From positions 62,001 to 126,000 of the forward strand of contig JAVTVJ010000846.1 of assembly GCA_034509425.1 (NCBI GenBank): a DNA stretch of 64,000 nucleotides, written 5' to 3'. A program made the position numbers and the translations under genes. Of this stretch, positions 49,401-62,700 are shown piece by piece. Under the pieces are notes generated by a model that made no database searches, was not told the DNA's origin, and saw only the letters and a list, made by a program, of their open reading frames with translations. Source of the DNA: Eopsaltria australis. Its lineage: Eukaryota; Chordata; Aves; Passeriformes; Petroicidae. How positions within the stretch are numbered: position 1 is the first letter of the stretch; each line of letters opens with the position of its first letter.

Positions 49401-50125
49401 CAAAAATCTGTGGGTGTATGAGCTTGGCATTTCCATGCTAAACAGGAGGAAAACTACACTAAGGAGGATAGAAAAAGTTGCAAATGGATAAGAAGGAAGA
49501 GAAGAACTCCAGCTAGCTTCAAAACTTACTGCAAATGCTGGTTCGCTTTCCATGATTCACTGCATCTCAGTGCCTAGCATCACCCTGTGTTACAACCTAC
49601 TTGTCTAGACTGTAAATGTGAATATATAAATAGCCAATTAATCTAGGATGAATTTTTTCAATCAAATGGTAGAAGATATATTCTGACTTCTATCAGCCTT
49701 AAAAAATTGCTGTACTTTGTCAACAGAAGTAAAATATAAGGCTTAGCATATTAGGTTCCGCAAAGCAACAAATATTTGGAATATCGGGAAAGTCAGTTGG
49801 ACAGACTAAGGCAGGAGGAAGTTGTGTTTTGCTTCCTTTTTTTTCTCTGATGTGATATGAGAAATCAGAATTTCCCACTGTATTGATGACAATAAACAGA
49901 ACTAAAATTATAAAACCACCAATCAGAGAACACTTCCTCTTGGTCCCACTTTCTTGTCATTAATGATAAATTGGGGAAGAAATGGTAGTTGCACATACTG
50001 TATTATAATTAAGCCCAGTAATACACTGCCTACTCAGCACTATACATCTGACTTCATTAATGCCCAAATACTACTTTGACTTACACCTAACACACTTTCA
50101 TATTGTGGTAAGAATTTCAGGGCAA

Positions 50126-50155
50126 CAGTTGGTTTCTGATCAGTTGGTTTCTGAT
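50126..50155. repeat. Exact tandem doublet of 15 bp
   Basis: CAGTTGGTTTCTGAT occurs twice without a gap (50126-50140 and 50141-50155). A second small doublet, CTAGGTGACATC, lies 300 bp downstream at 50443-50454 and 50457-50468. Confidence 0.9.
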
Positions 50156-52864
50156 GAGTTAGCTATGCTTAGGACCAGCTTCTGCCTTTCTTGTAGTAGG
50201 GCCATTATGCATGGCCATTAACCAAAGGGATAATACTCAAACCATACCATGTACATTTGGTTGAGAGTCCAAACACAGCTAAGTTAGATCTAGTAGGAAC
50301 AAATTCTGCTCAAGCTTCTCTCCTTACTTAATATTTTATATGATGTATCTGCCTTAAAGGAATAGAAGCAGCCATGACCTGAGCTGCTAAGCTGGATTCT
50401 GCCAGCAGCTGTTGAGGAGTCCAGTTCTTCTCTCAGTGAACCCTAGGTGACATCGTCTAGGTGACATCAGCAAGGGTTATGGTTGTGGTGCTGGTTGCAG
50501 AATACTCAGATCCCCCTCAAAGATGGAGAAATTGCTAGACAAGGACAGTGACATCTAGTATATTTGAAACTCATGCGGGATCTAGGGAAATAAACCACAT
50601 GGAATGACAAAGTGAACATATTGTTTGATTGTTTAGCAAGAAAGCATATGAGACATCATATCATTGCACCTCATATGACAAGACTGAGCCATATCTGATA
50701 ATTCTCATATCTCCCTTCTGAAACGCTGAAGAGAACTGGATCTCACCAATCTTCTCTTTTACTCATAGGAACCTTCAACCCGGCTTAAATGATATTAGGA
50801 TATCATTAAACCATAATATTTAAAAAGCAATTATGTAATTGCTATGTATTATACAGCAGCCAACAAGTTGCACCTTCCTAGGTAGTAGAGAGAAATGTCT
50901 TCTGTTTCCCATCATCTTGTTCTCCAGTGGATATCACAAAGGCAAAAACAGTGAGAGTATAGCTGGGAGAATGTATGCAGTGTAGCAGCATTTTAGAATA
51001 TCTGAGTTACATAAGCTTTTATAGTTGAAGTTTTCTGAGGACACACATTTGAATTCCTCTTCCTAGTCATGTTTTACACATCCCAGTTAAATTTGTTTTT
51101 CCACAGTCACTTCAGCCGAAACACAGAACAAGCATATGGTAAGAATGTCCTAGAATATGTTCATCCATTTTTTCAGTATAACAAGATTAAATGAAATAAA
51201 TCCTTCTCTCAATCCCCTCACAGAAGGGATCTGTCACATAACTCAGAGATGATTAAAATTTAATGTGAAATTTTTGTGGTTCTTAACATTCAAGCCACAC
51301 CTCACAAGGAGCTCCACAACTGTTATTCAGGCTAGATTCTTAGTACTTAAAATTTATAAGCTAATCTTAAATGAGATCATGGGAGACTTAAAACATTCTC
51401 TGCCTCTGATATAGATGTTTTTTTCAAATCTTCAGAGCTCTAATACTGCTTTTTATCACCAGGATGTGCATTTGAGTTGACAGAACACATCAAAGAAAAA
51501 AATTAACTGTTGAAGTTCTTCAAGCATCCTGCAGTATGTGATCACAGGATATTGCATGTTGGATTTCTAACTCAGCTAGCAAACTGCATGTCAAGAATGT
51601 GTACTATCTAATATATGAATATGTACTATCAGGATAATGTCAGGGATAAATCACTGTTGGCCCATGAATCTTGATTGTCACACTGACCCTGTCAGTTTGT
51701 GACCTTATTCAGCAGCACTCTTTCTCCATGCTGTGCTAGTGAAGAAAGAAAAATATCTCTAAGTGTTTAAAAACATACATTGTAATACAAAATATATATC
51801 CAAATATATGTCAAAATAGTATCTCAAAGTATGTACAAATTATATACCAAATATCACTTTTGATATCTGTTAACTGTCCTCAGTTGAAGGATGTAACATG
51901 TATGTGTAAGGATATTTGCCTCACTGTAAATCTTGGGTTTACACCTATTTTATCATAGAATTAGCACAACTACCAGTTTTAACAGATGCAGAATTACCCT
52001 CTGAATTTTACAGTCTCGTGGTGTATTTGAACAGCCAACAGGGTTTCGTAGCTTCCCTTTTCTGCTTTTGACAAGTCCTTATTCCTTTCAGATGGTCAGA
52101 AAGCTTGAATGCAGTGTGAAAGCCCTGCCCTGCCTCACCATAGGTGCTTTGCAATACCTCCATAGCCAAAAGGTGTTTCCAAGTTGCTTCTAAATACACT
52201 TAATAGAATGTCCATGTAAAGGAAAGGTGATGTAAGAGACTGAAACATTTAAGAATTAGACATAAACTAATTTGAGCTAATTATTTTCCATCAGTTCATA
52301 CAACATTTGCCAGGGTAGTATACTTGAAACAGTATGAATTAATGTTTTGTTCCTTCCTGAATTCCAGGTTAACATCAAGAGAATTGTAGAATTTCATTGA
52401 AGTCCTTGAACACACGTAACTTTTAACTATTACAGTTTCTGAAAGAGACAATTTATAATAATCAGGGAAGAATCCAAAGTAGCCTTGAGAAGAAGAAATT
52501 AATATATGCATATTACCAAATTCTATTCACAGGATGCTGTTCCCAGCCATTTGACACCTCTGGTGAGGATGTATTACTCTTTATAGTGCAAATCTGCTCT
52601 CTAGTGGCAAAAATTACCAAAATTTTATAGAAAAATTCTTAGTTAATCTTGAGGTAATTAAGTCAATTCATTGTTGTTTTGCAGAGTGGGTAATAAGAAA
52701 AAAAATTAATAAAATAAATATTTTAATGACTGAACTTGAGAATATGTAATTCTCTCCAGATCTGATAATTCTGGTTAATTTTTCTATCAGCACCAGATCA
52801 ATCTCTTTTAATATAGCTTAATATACAATTGAGGTAGGGTGGAAAATCATAAGAAGAAATATAT

Positions 52865-52884
52865 CAAACAAACAAACAAACAAA
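52865..52884. repeat. (CAAA)5 microsatellite
   Basis: Five uninterrupted CAAA units followed by A/C-rich sequence. Confidence 0.9.
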
Positions 52885-53593
52885 ACCACAGAACCAACAA
52901 AAAAAGCTAATGTACTACTGGTGTGAATGGTGTATGAGTTTAGCAGATTTGAATCAGCAAGCTTGAAAGCTTGTAAGACAGGAACGTCAACTGTCAATGC
53001 ATGTGCAGGTTATTACTTGTCAGTAACATTTCTTCCTCATCAAGCTAGGGAGTAACCATAGAAATAGGAGATAAAAATGTCATTAGATAATTTCAATAAT
53101 TTTCTAATTACATCTTTCCTTGCAGAAGTTTTCAAGAGAAACTTCAAGAAAGACTGTGAAGAAATACTGTACAGATGAATTTAGAGTCTGTTTATTTCAC
53201 TGTGAAGACTTTTACACCTTTTTATTAGCTCCTGACATCATGATTGTGTTTAGATTAGACTGGGTAGCACAACCCTTTTCAGCTTGTCAGCTACTTCATT
53301 CTTCATTTTAGTAATTCACACATTGGTGCATACTTACTTACGAACACTGGTAGATTAAACTGCAGCAGAACAACTACATTAGCCACAACTACCACAAGTC
53401 AGTACCTGGATGAAATACATACATGGGTTGAGGAATGAACCTTTAGTTTCCAGTCCAGGAAGTAAAGGCTACCCAACACTGGCCATTTTAATATGCAGAA
53501 GTTCAGCAGCAGCTAGGGGTGCATTTTTGACTGGCATAGACAAGAGGGTATGACCAGTTCTGCCACAGCCTCCAAGACACCTGATATTTGAAA

Positions 53594-53639
53594 GCATATT
53601 GGCAGAATAAAATTGAGCATATTGGTAGGATAAAATTGA
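53594..53639. repeat. Tandem doublet of 23 bp
   Basis: The unit GCATATTGGCAGAATAAAA plus TTGA (53594-53616) is repeated immediately at 53617-53639 with two substitutions. Confidence 0.9.
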
Positions 53640-56600
53640 GTTTTATAAACAGTCAAAAGGATTTAACTGTTTTAAGAAATATTTTGAGTTTTCCATATAT
53701 CAATGAAGTTGTATGGTTTTTGGTGGGTTTCTCAGATTTTCAGTAAAAGGAGAACAAAGAAGAGTGGAAAAAAAGTCAGTCAATACAAAAAATGAGGTTG
53801 TGCTTCATAACAATCAGAGACTTCACAGAGCATGCTGACTTCCTTAATTGCCAGCCCTTAAATTTGGGAAGATAAGGGAGACCAACAGCTTTTGGAATTT
53901 CTCTTTTTAGTCGCTGCAGCAAAAGGTTTATGTCATCTGAAGTCCTGACTCTTGTTTTTCAAAACTAAACTCATTTCTCACATACATGTGTAAATGCACA
54001 CAGATGCCTAACCTGTGCACCTGTCTGCCAAGAACAGCTATAAATAGCTGATCCTTCAGTACTTTCCCCCTGATATGTTTCTGCACTGCAATACTGCACA
54101 ACAGTTCTTTGCTGCACGCTCCTTATAACATAGCTAGAGAAGATCCCCAAATAAAGCCAGGTGATCCCTGCCCCAAACAGGTAGCAATGTAAGGCACCAG
54201 TGTGACAACTGCTGAACATAAATAACAGTGTGAGGAACACAGGTCTCTATAACTGAAGTCATCACAGAGCAGCAGCTGCCTTACTAGCAAAAACATGGTA
54301 TTCTGGCACAGTGTAGATGATGCTGTCCCTGGAGACTTAGAGAGGGTTTCATGTTGGTTGTTTCATTTTTGTACAAAACTCCTTGCATTTTGCAGTACTT
54401 GCAGATTTCTGCTTTGATCAGGCTGCTGTACAAAGCTAATCAAAAGCCTGTGCTAAGTAGACACAGGTATTTTGAGTAAAGAAAAAAAGTAGTTATGACA
54501 AACTAGTTCCTGGGGAAGCAAGCTGTTCAACTGTGGAAGAATCGGACACCATGCTGTTCTATCCCAGATATATTTCAGGTGGTCACTGTCCAAGTGTCTG
54601 TTGCTATTTTCCACAATATTATTTTACAGCATGAAAAAAAATACCAGCAGCACTAAGTTTAAACCTATCTTGGCTCAAAGTTACACCGTAATGTCAAAGG
54701 ATACCAATTAAACTTAAATGCAGAAATATTTGCATCAGGACAGATTTAAATTCAAAGACACAAACTTTTAATACAATTTGAGACCTTAATTTTTTAAAAA
54801 CTGCTACAAAACAGCTTAGAAAAGCTACCTGAATTTTCCCATTGGACTACCCAGGACAGTTAAGTGGTAAAGAAACATATGTACCTGTAGTTCCTGGCTG
54901 ATATGTGTACAAACACATGGGAAGTGTACAAGGAAACCTTATGCTCTGCTCTCATAAGGTGACAATGTAGCTCAGATCTGAGTTACACACATCACTTTTT
55001 ATAATTAACTAAGGATTTCCACTTCTACTCATGCTCTCTGACAATGGGATACTACCACTTTGCAATTTTCCTTTTGCACAATATTGTTTAAAAGCACTTG
55101 CATAATAAAAGATTTGCATTAAGCATAAAAGACTGCTCCTAACTAAACCGGTTCAAAGTTAACACATTTTTAAGTCACTTTTTCACATATGTAGTATTCA
55201 ATAACTGTAAGATTGGTACTGATATAACTTGATGCTTTTAGAAAACATTGGGTGAGACATACTTGCAGCACTTCTAAAGGACTTGAAAAAATAGAGTCAT
55301 AGCAAAGTTGCTTACAGCATAACTAAGTGCAGAAATTGCTCAAAACATCCCCGGCTAATATTTTGCAGGAGGTCAAAGAGAAAAGTAATGACTTTTCCAG
55401 TCACCTGGAAGACATACATATATGCAAACTAAGCTTTTCATGTGGGGAGCAAGCTGTAGTAAGACATTTTTATTAAACCTGAGGGGTGAGTGGTGGTCAC
55501 AAAAAGTAGAAACATAGAACAGTGGAGAAGCGAGGAAAGGCCTCACGGTTAAGATAACATTCTTCAAAGCAGGACAGTCAGGAATGAGTGACTAGCCACA
55601 GGAAGAATGTAGGACAGTGTATCAGATACAGGAATGGTATTTTTTCCAGTGCAATAGTGTTAGCATTTAAACCTTTCAGGCTTCATCTTCTCCCATAAAT
55701 TACTTGCTTTTTGTTTTTAAACTCTGATAGAAAAATTGCTCAGCAGCATAATATAATTGACAGTTTGAGCAAGAATAAGAGATAATCCTTTGGGGGACAT
55801 TCATGGCTTTAGGAAATTCATGTTTACTGACTTATAAGAAAATATAAAGCATGTTTCATAAGAATGGAAAACTGTCTTGACTACCTAACCCCCCAAAACT
55901 GGGCCCAGAATTATAATTTTGTTTTCCCTCTGGTCTCTACTCAATATTAAAAATGAAATTTGACAACTGCAAGCTTTTCCTCACCAGATAAAAGATTTAC
56001 TAATTCCTTGACTTGAACATAGATCTTAGCATAATAGTGCTAAAAGCAAAAACATCCAATCTGTCCTGCTCCTGCAAAAAACACAAACCCCTCTCTTAAA
56101 ATGCCCAGCAATGAGAACCAAGAAAAACCTTTCATTTATATTAAATCTAAGTCCATTAAACAGCTAATAAATGTTTGAGGGCCAAGTGCTGTAACTTGAA
56201 TAATAAAAAACAAGTAATGGATTATTCACCACATGTTAAGCTCCCTCTTCAATAGTCTATTTCCCTACAATCCCAGCAAAAATGTTTTCTGCAACATCAG
56301 TGTGCCCTTTCATTTCAGGACCTTGCAACCCCCCCTCAGAAATTACCTAAAGACCACTTTTCTACCATTTGTGCATTCTCACTCAGCACCTATTCCCATG
56401 CTGTCTGAGCTTCTGCTAGGGCTTAAAACAGCACGGCTAACATCAACCATATGTTGTTTGTACTTTCATCCTTCCCCCAGGGAGGAAATGTACTGTAAAG
56501 AGTTCTGCTTTCAAGGTGGTTTGCTTTTATTGTTGGGGTGGGGTTTTTTGTGGCACAGGTGGAAAATTATCTTATCAGAGATCTGGTCCAAAACACAGAA

Positions 56601-57004
56601 TTTTTTTCATCCTGACAAACTGAGTCAGCAGTGTTCCCTTGGTGGGTGGCAGAGCACACCTCAAAAATCTTCCAGGAGCAACTGCAGTGTTACCTTGTGG
56701 GTGGGAGATTGTCTTACCCCATCCACAGGAGTGTCAGAGTCAGAGATAAAGCTCCAATACCCAGAGCTTCAGGTAGAAACCAGAGACACAATTACCTATG
56801 TAGCTGGTGTAAGGCACCAAGCAGGGAAATGTTTAATTTCTGAGCACTGTTAAGGCTAAGATCTATATATAGTGTGTGGTAGCCTCAATTTGTGGTGAAT
56901 GCATCTTTTTTCTGTCATTATAGATACAGTCTAGAATCAATCATAGATACAATCTAGAAAATAGGGGATATGTGCTGTCCTGAGCCTTCTCCTACACTCT
57001 TCTG

Positions 57005-57060
57005 TGTTTTGTGGGGTTTTTGTTTGGTTGGTTGGTTTATTGGTTGCTTTTTGTTTTGTT
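57005..57060. repeat. G/T-rich low-complexity tract
   Basis: Irregular gtttt, ggttg and ggtttatt units, the complement in composition of the A/C-rich tracts at 18178 and 46302. Confidence 0.75.
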
Positions 57061-58153
57061 GATTTCCTTTAAACAGAGCTAGCCCATATAGTTCAGAGCT
57101 CTGGTATGTTCTTCACTTTTTTCCCTGATCCTTGTGATTATTTTGATTGGCCTTCTCTGAAATTGCTTTAAGTAGCTGAGCTTGAGCAGTTCCCGACTGC
57201 CACAATATTTTCATCAACAAAGCACAAGAGATGGTGTTATAATTGTGATACTGAACACATTGATGATGTGTTCTTTGACTTGGAAGTAAAAAGACATTTG
57301 AAAAAGCCTTGTGACACATATAAACAACACAATTAAATTTAACATTTCAGTTTTGAATTTACAGTACATTGTTGGTTTCTTGACTTTTAGGTTAAATGCC
57401 CCAAATTAATAGGAATACTCTTACTGATAAGAAATGCATTTTCTTAGCCTCCTGAAGGATAAATACAATAAAAACAGAGAAATGTGTGTTTGAAAGAAGC
57501 TTCAGCAGCTGTCTAATGATAGACAGTGCAGTACAGATTTTCCAAATGGAAAACTAGCATAACAGTGTTTTATGGAAATCATACAACTAAAAATAGACAC
57601 AATATCAGGAATAAATAGTACACCACTTTCCAGTGAAATATCACTGTGCCCCAATCTAAAATTCCCCTGACAATCACTCTGACGTACTTTCCATATTGAG
57701 CAGATTTTGAAGAAATATGTTAGTATTACTGTTGCCTTTTACCTGTTGATGTATTTTCTAGGTACTGGATCAAGTCTTCTAACCAATCCCAAAAAAGTTC
57801 CATACACTTTAAAAACAATTTAGTTGCAATGGATAATGACATCTGTAATTTTACTTTCCTTCAACATTGTTGCATGAACTCAATGTTCAAATGCCTGCAG
57901 TGTACTGCCTCTTGCTGGCAGCAGATGTCCCCTTGTGCCCAACACTTTGCATTTGTAAAAAAGGCTAGTTGTGAAATGACATGAACAGTTTTCATCTGCT
58001 GAGCAGCATAATATTTTTACTTCACTCATTTCCAAAAAGGTCTGAGAATAGGCAAAATGTGTTGCTTCTATGTTTATGTAGTTGAAAGACTGAAGGATCA
58101 GTAGAAAATATTAAAATTCGGTGAACCTCAATTCAGTTTTTCCTTTATGCTTG

Positions 58154-58181
58154 CAAACAAACAAACAAACAAACAAACAAA
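58154..58181. repeat. (CAAA)7 microsatellite
   Basis: Seven perfect CAAA units, then AAATAAAAGG. The longest clean microsatellite I noticed in the window, and likely to be length-variable. Confidence 0.95.
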
Positions 58182-59473
58182 AATAAAAGGAGGAGGATTA
58201 TTCTTAGGTAACTTTTCCTTTTTGCCACAAAAATAATGAGTTAATCTTCTTCTCTGGAATTCCTTGGCTGGTATTTAAATATATTCCATCCCTAATACAG
58301 AATCTGAATTTTTGTAGTTGTTGCCCTAAATATCCATCCTCAGATCCTGGTTTTGGCAGATTAGGGATCCAAATCAGAAAGCAAGTACAAAAATTGGAAA
58401 AGTTTGGATTTGATGTCTTTCACTTGACCCCGCATTTTTGAGAGCAGCTAAATTAATGTCCAGGTGTGCACTACTTAAGTAAGCATAAGTTTGCCACTTT
58501 GGATATTAGGATGCCACAGCTCTTCTAAGATAGTGGGAGCAAGAGGAACTCTCTTGAGTCAGTGATTGCAGACAACCAATTTTAGCTGCTAGAGCCACTT
58601 CAGTGGGGTTATAGAAATCTACAGCACTCATCAGGAATTGCTTTGTTGGTGAGATCTCAGGATCTACCCGACAATGATATTCTTTCAAACCCTGCAATGT
58701 ACTTTTGCAGTCTTAGGGACAAAAGTCTGGTACAGAAGTTTTGCTCAAGTTTCTCTATGAGGAAACATATGTGTGGTTAAGGGCAGGGAAGGGGGGGAAA
58801 TGAGAAGCCTTGTTTCTGTAGCTAGCCACATATGTCCGATTTTGGTTAAAATATGTAACAGAAAAATAATTTGGAAAATGTACTGTAATTTTACAAATGG
58901 TTTTAAAGAATTTTTTTCTCCATATGGAATAAAAAAATGTGTCTGGGAATGCTGGTGCCACAATTCCAAATTCTTATTGTCTCACTCACTTCCTGATGAG
59001 ATCCATATACAAAAAGCCTTGAAACATGAAATGACTGTAAAAACTCCTATTGCAAAAGCCACCAATTTCATGATAAGACTATTGACAATTAAACAATGTG
59101 TGATTCTTCTTTCACCAGCTGTGCTTGAAGCAGAAAGAAAGATGAGTGTAGAGGAATGGCTTTCCTCTAGTGGAAATGATTTCTTTGTTTCCCATGAGAA
59201 TATGCACAACCAAGATAGGTGTATGGAGCTTACAGAATAAATTAACAATAGGTCCCTTAATAAACTGACAATAGATCCTTAGTATAAACTAACAATAGGC
59301 CCCTTGAATAAAATAATAAGCCCCTTGAGTCACTTGTCCTTGGTCCTTGAGAAATAGATACAAAGGTATCATCTTGATGCTTTAGCTAGCAAGAGCAAGG
59401 CCAACCTGCTGATTTAGCTGACTAAATGCACAAGTTTGCCAATATGACCTAATGTATTAAGTTGATACATAAG

Positions 59474-59602
59474 ACCAATCATAAAGCAGAAAAGTGCATG
59501 TGAACAAGGCCTATTAACCAATCATATAGTGTAAAAGGGCACATGGACAAAGCGTACTAACCAATCAAACAATGCGTGATCAGTTATGTAACCCTAGGAA
59601 TA
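59474..59602 (+). promoter_or_regulatory. 43-bp tandem repeat carrying ACCAATCA boxes (enhancer-like)
   Basis: Two full units, 59474-59516 and 59517-59559, agree at about 32 of 43 positions. A third unit starts at 59560 with the same ACCAATCA box and then diverges. CCAAT boxes of this kind are bound by NF-Y. Tandem 40-80 bp repeats upstream of TATA are typical of retroviral U3 enhancers. The boxes are the best conserved part of the unit. Confidence 0.75.
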
Positions 59603-59605
59603 AAG

Positions 59606-59635
59606 TATAAAAATGTAGAGAAATAGGATAATAAA
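59606..59635 (+). promoter_or_regulatory. TATA box (59606-59612) and poly(A) signal (59630-59635) of the LTR
   Basis: TATAAAA lies 46 bp downstream of the start of the third CCAAT box, and AATAAA follows 18 bases after it, so transcription would start near 59636 and the R region would be short. This is inferred from spacing only. Confidence 0.6.
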
Positions 59636-59711
59636 CGGAACAAGCTGCTAACTCATACTGAGTCGTCTCCTTGATTCCCGTGCCTGTCTCCTTCAGATGA
59701 GTAATGTTACA

Positions 59712-62700
59712 GCATCACAAAACTGACCACAGTATTTTCAGGCCCTACTTAAATGCCACAGAATCTAACAAGTGGATTTATTTTCTTTCTACATGACTAC
59801 AGACACATTCCAATGAGTCATGCCAAGACTTTTTACCTACCAGGTACAGAAGGAACTAAGATTTGCTTAGAAATACCTCTAAATATTCTCAGTTGTTTTC
59901 TGGTTTTGATGAAATGTAAATGTTTTATAATCGGAAAAATGTGGCAAGCCTAGGAGGACAGAAAGTTATTGGGTTACTTTACTTTCTGATTTTGATAGCA
60001 ATCAACAGAGCCGGTAGAGTTGATCAGCTTCTTTGCATGGAAATTTAGTAAAAAGTATCTTTTCCAAGGGTGAAATATTTACCAGACTTCTCTTCAAATT
60101 TTTTTGCCCACTCCCCCCCCCCCCCCCCAAAAGAATCAACTATTTGCATTTGGATCAGTCAGTGGTCCCTCTTATTGATATCAGTTGAAGAAAGTAAGCT
60201 CTCATCTCACACTTTTCTGCTTGTGAACTGCCCCAATAGTGAACATGTTTGTCCTTTCCTGTCTTCTGGAAAAATCAATCATTATATTTGAAGAGTTGTT
60301 CTATTTACTGTGTTTAGGCAAAGACCAACTGATTATAAGCTGCATTTTCATCTAACACATTAATTAAGACTACTGTTGTCTTTTAAAATAATCACTCATA
60401 ATATAATGCAACAGTATAGAAATAAAACTTGCAAAGAAGAAATAGCAGCTGAAAACTAGCTTGCTTGTTTTCAAAACCAAAAAGGCATAAACTACGTGAG
60501 CCCCAGCCCACTGCATTTCTCAGAAGAACATTCTAAGACATCAGCAGTCCTATCTTTAGTGTGAATTTTAAAGGAAAACAATGATATAAATGGGAATTTA
60601 TATTAAAAATATCCTACCATTAGAACAATAAAATTGAAGACATTTTCTTCAAGAGAAGAGGGAAAAAATCTGTTCAAGAATAATTAGGAGAATATTCAGA
60701 TGGAGCACCAGCTATGTTGTGACAATCTTTTCACTTGAAACTGCTTCCTAGCTTCAGCTGCTGGTATAAATAATTGCATACAGCAAACTTTTTCCAGCAC
60801 AAATACCTTACAGAAGTGAAGCTGTAAACCCACAGTTTTGATGCATTGTGAAATTCTGAAAACTTCAAAAAATCAAGATATTCTTCTTTGGTTTCAGCAG
60901 ACTTAGATTTTCAGAGGTTTCAGAAAGGTAAGATTCTGTCTTATAAAGGCACCAATATTCACCCATTTACAAGGACTGCACTGTTGTCTCAAAACCCTGT
61001 TCAGGTCTCTCTGAAAGGTATATTTCAACAGTAACTCTATGTTTGGAAAGTGTGTGGAGGGGATCTCAGTCACCTTATTCCCCAACATTATCATTTTACC
61101 TAGTTTATTTTATCTTTTAGATGTTAACTGCTTACAGTTACTTAGTCTAGTGAAATATCTGGGGTGACAATGGAGAACAGAGATTGTATTCCACTAACTG
61201 GCTGTGAAACACCAGTTGAATTTGGAACTGTGCTTTTACTCAGGCCTTGCTCAGGTGAAATCATGTGGTTTAAAAGCCAGGTAAGAATTTCAGTGCTTGA
61301 AAGGGCATTGGTCTATCAATTAAAAAATGTTTTTAGCCACATCTGGTCTGAATTTGTAGCAGTTATGTGGCAACTCTCTGAGTAACAAATATATGCAAGG
61401 TGTTGCCTGTCAGACTAGACTAGCTCTGCCAGCACATGCACACATGTTTTACCTATAACCACAAAGTATTTCAGCTAGTGCTCTGGTATGCATTACGTGG
61501 TTCTGCAAACAATACAGTGCTTTTCTGTGCTTCAGTAGATTGGTGAGAATGATGAACTGGCAAAGGAATACTTTGCATTTTTTTGGATGAAATTTAGTTG
61601 CTTCTTTTGCAAGCATCTTTACATATGTATCTTCAGGGAAGCAAACTCCATGATGATCACTGTGCATTAAAAAGCTGAAGTTTCCATGAGTTCTCAAACT
61701 TCTGTCCACTCTGATAACATCACCTGAAATCTCTTATTTTTAAATTAAGTATGGTAGTAAGAGTTTTACAAACACACATTGCAGACCGCACTATTACTAT
61801 TAAAATGCAGAGCCACCTAAACGCGAAGGAGCTGAACTGAAGAAAATACAAAGACAAGAAGTCCCACCATCTGCAGAAGGTGTCAGGGAATGCATTAGTA
61901 ATCATTGCTTGCTTTTGCCAGCACAATGGTGTTACTGAGAACATAGTATTTTGCCTACCTCAGTGGCGAAACCCAGTCATTATGGAGAAAAAGATTGTGT
62001 TATCATAGGTAGTTAATATACTCTCAAAGCTCCTGGAAACTGTTTGTGAAGATTTACAGCTTGCTTAAAACTTGAAACAAACCTTTAGACCAAGGCAGTT
62101 AAGACAGAGCAGGATTCTAAAATGCTTCAATGCCCCAGCATGTTACATGGATGCAAGAAGCTACCAAATACTGAGCCATGTGAGCCACAATGAAGGTATG
62201 ATCAAAAGCTGATTTTTTTTCCAGTAAAATCTGCAACTACTTGTCATTTTTCCATTTTTTCTAAGGCTGACAAAAGTATCCACTGCACAGATTACAATTT
62301 CATCCCAGTTTTGATCTGAGTTCTGCAATATTGTAGGCCTCAAAAAGTTCAATGGCTGTTTTCTATTTTTCATCACAAAGATTTGTTGTCAACTAACTGT
62401 GGCAGAATGAGAAGGCTAAATATGTTGTTAATATTTAAATAAATATTATCAGCTAACAGAATGAATTTAACATGCATTCAAATTAGGGCTAGAAACTGTC
62501 TGTGGTTTCTGATCCAAACCAATTCATTAAGATTGGTCCTGGAAGATAGGTATCTATTGCATTTCTGTGTATCAAGAGGACAAAATTGCCACTTTATTCT
62601 TAAAAATTCAGCTTTAAATTCAAACATGAGATTTGCTACATCTGAACCACACTCAAAACCTGCTTTTGGGGAGCACTTACAATCACAGTCCAGTACAGGA

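Larger units (their letters stand above)
44835..59219. other. 14-kb intergenic stretch without a supportable gene
   Basis: AT-rich DNA with simple repeats at 46302-46420, 52865-52884, 57005-57060 and 58154-58181 and three small tandem doublets (50126-50155, 50443-50468 and 53594-53639). The longest frame in the window, 206 codons at 56233-56853, falls here. It has no recognised domain, no repeats and no splice or promoter support, and I treat it as chance. The 155-residue frame 58773-59240 runs up to the LTR but shows no retroviral envelope features such as a fusion peptide or CX6CC motif. Confidence 0.45.
59220..59711 (+). mobile_element. Solo retroviral-type LTR with repeated CCAAT enhancer units, plus sense
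   Basis: The segment has the order of a retroviral LTR. It starts TGTATGG (59220, estimated) and has four diverged 21-25 bp direct repeats (59236-59326, core ACAATAGG..CCTT). Then come three ACCAATCA boxes at 59474, 59517 and 59560 spaced exactly 43 bp, TATAAAA at 59606-59612 and AATAAA at 59630-59635. A U5-like segment follows (GAGTCGTCTCCTTGATTCCC, 59661-59680), ending TGTTACA at 59711. The poly(A) signal sits directly after the TATA box, as in alpha- and some gammaretroviral LTRs. No primer-binding site or viral genes flank it and no target duplication was found, so the left edge is uncertain. Confidence 0.75.

Noticed and set aside
58773..59240. 155-codon frame directly upstream of the 59220 LTR, considered as a retroviral envelope remnant
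   Set aside because: No signal peptide, fusion peptide, CX6CC motif or membrane anchor. An opposite-strand 88-codon frame overlaps it, so chance is more likely.
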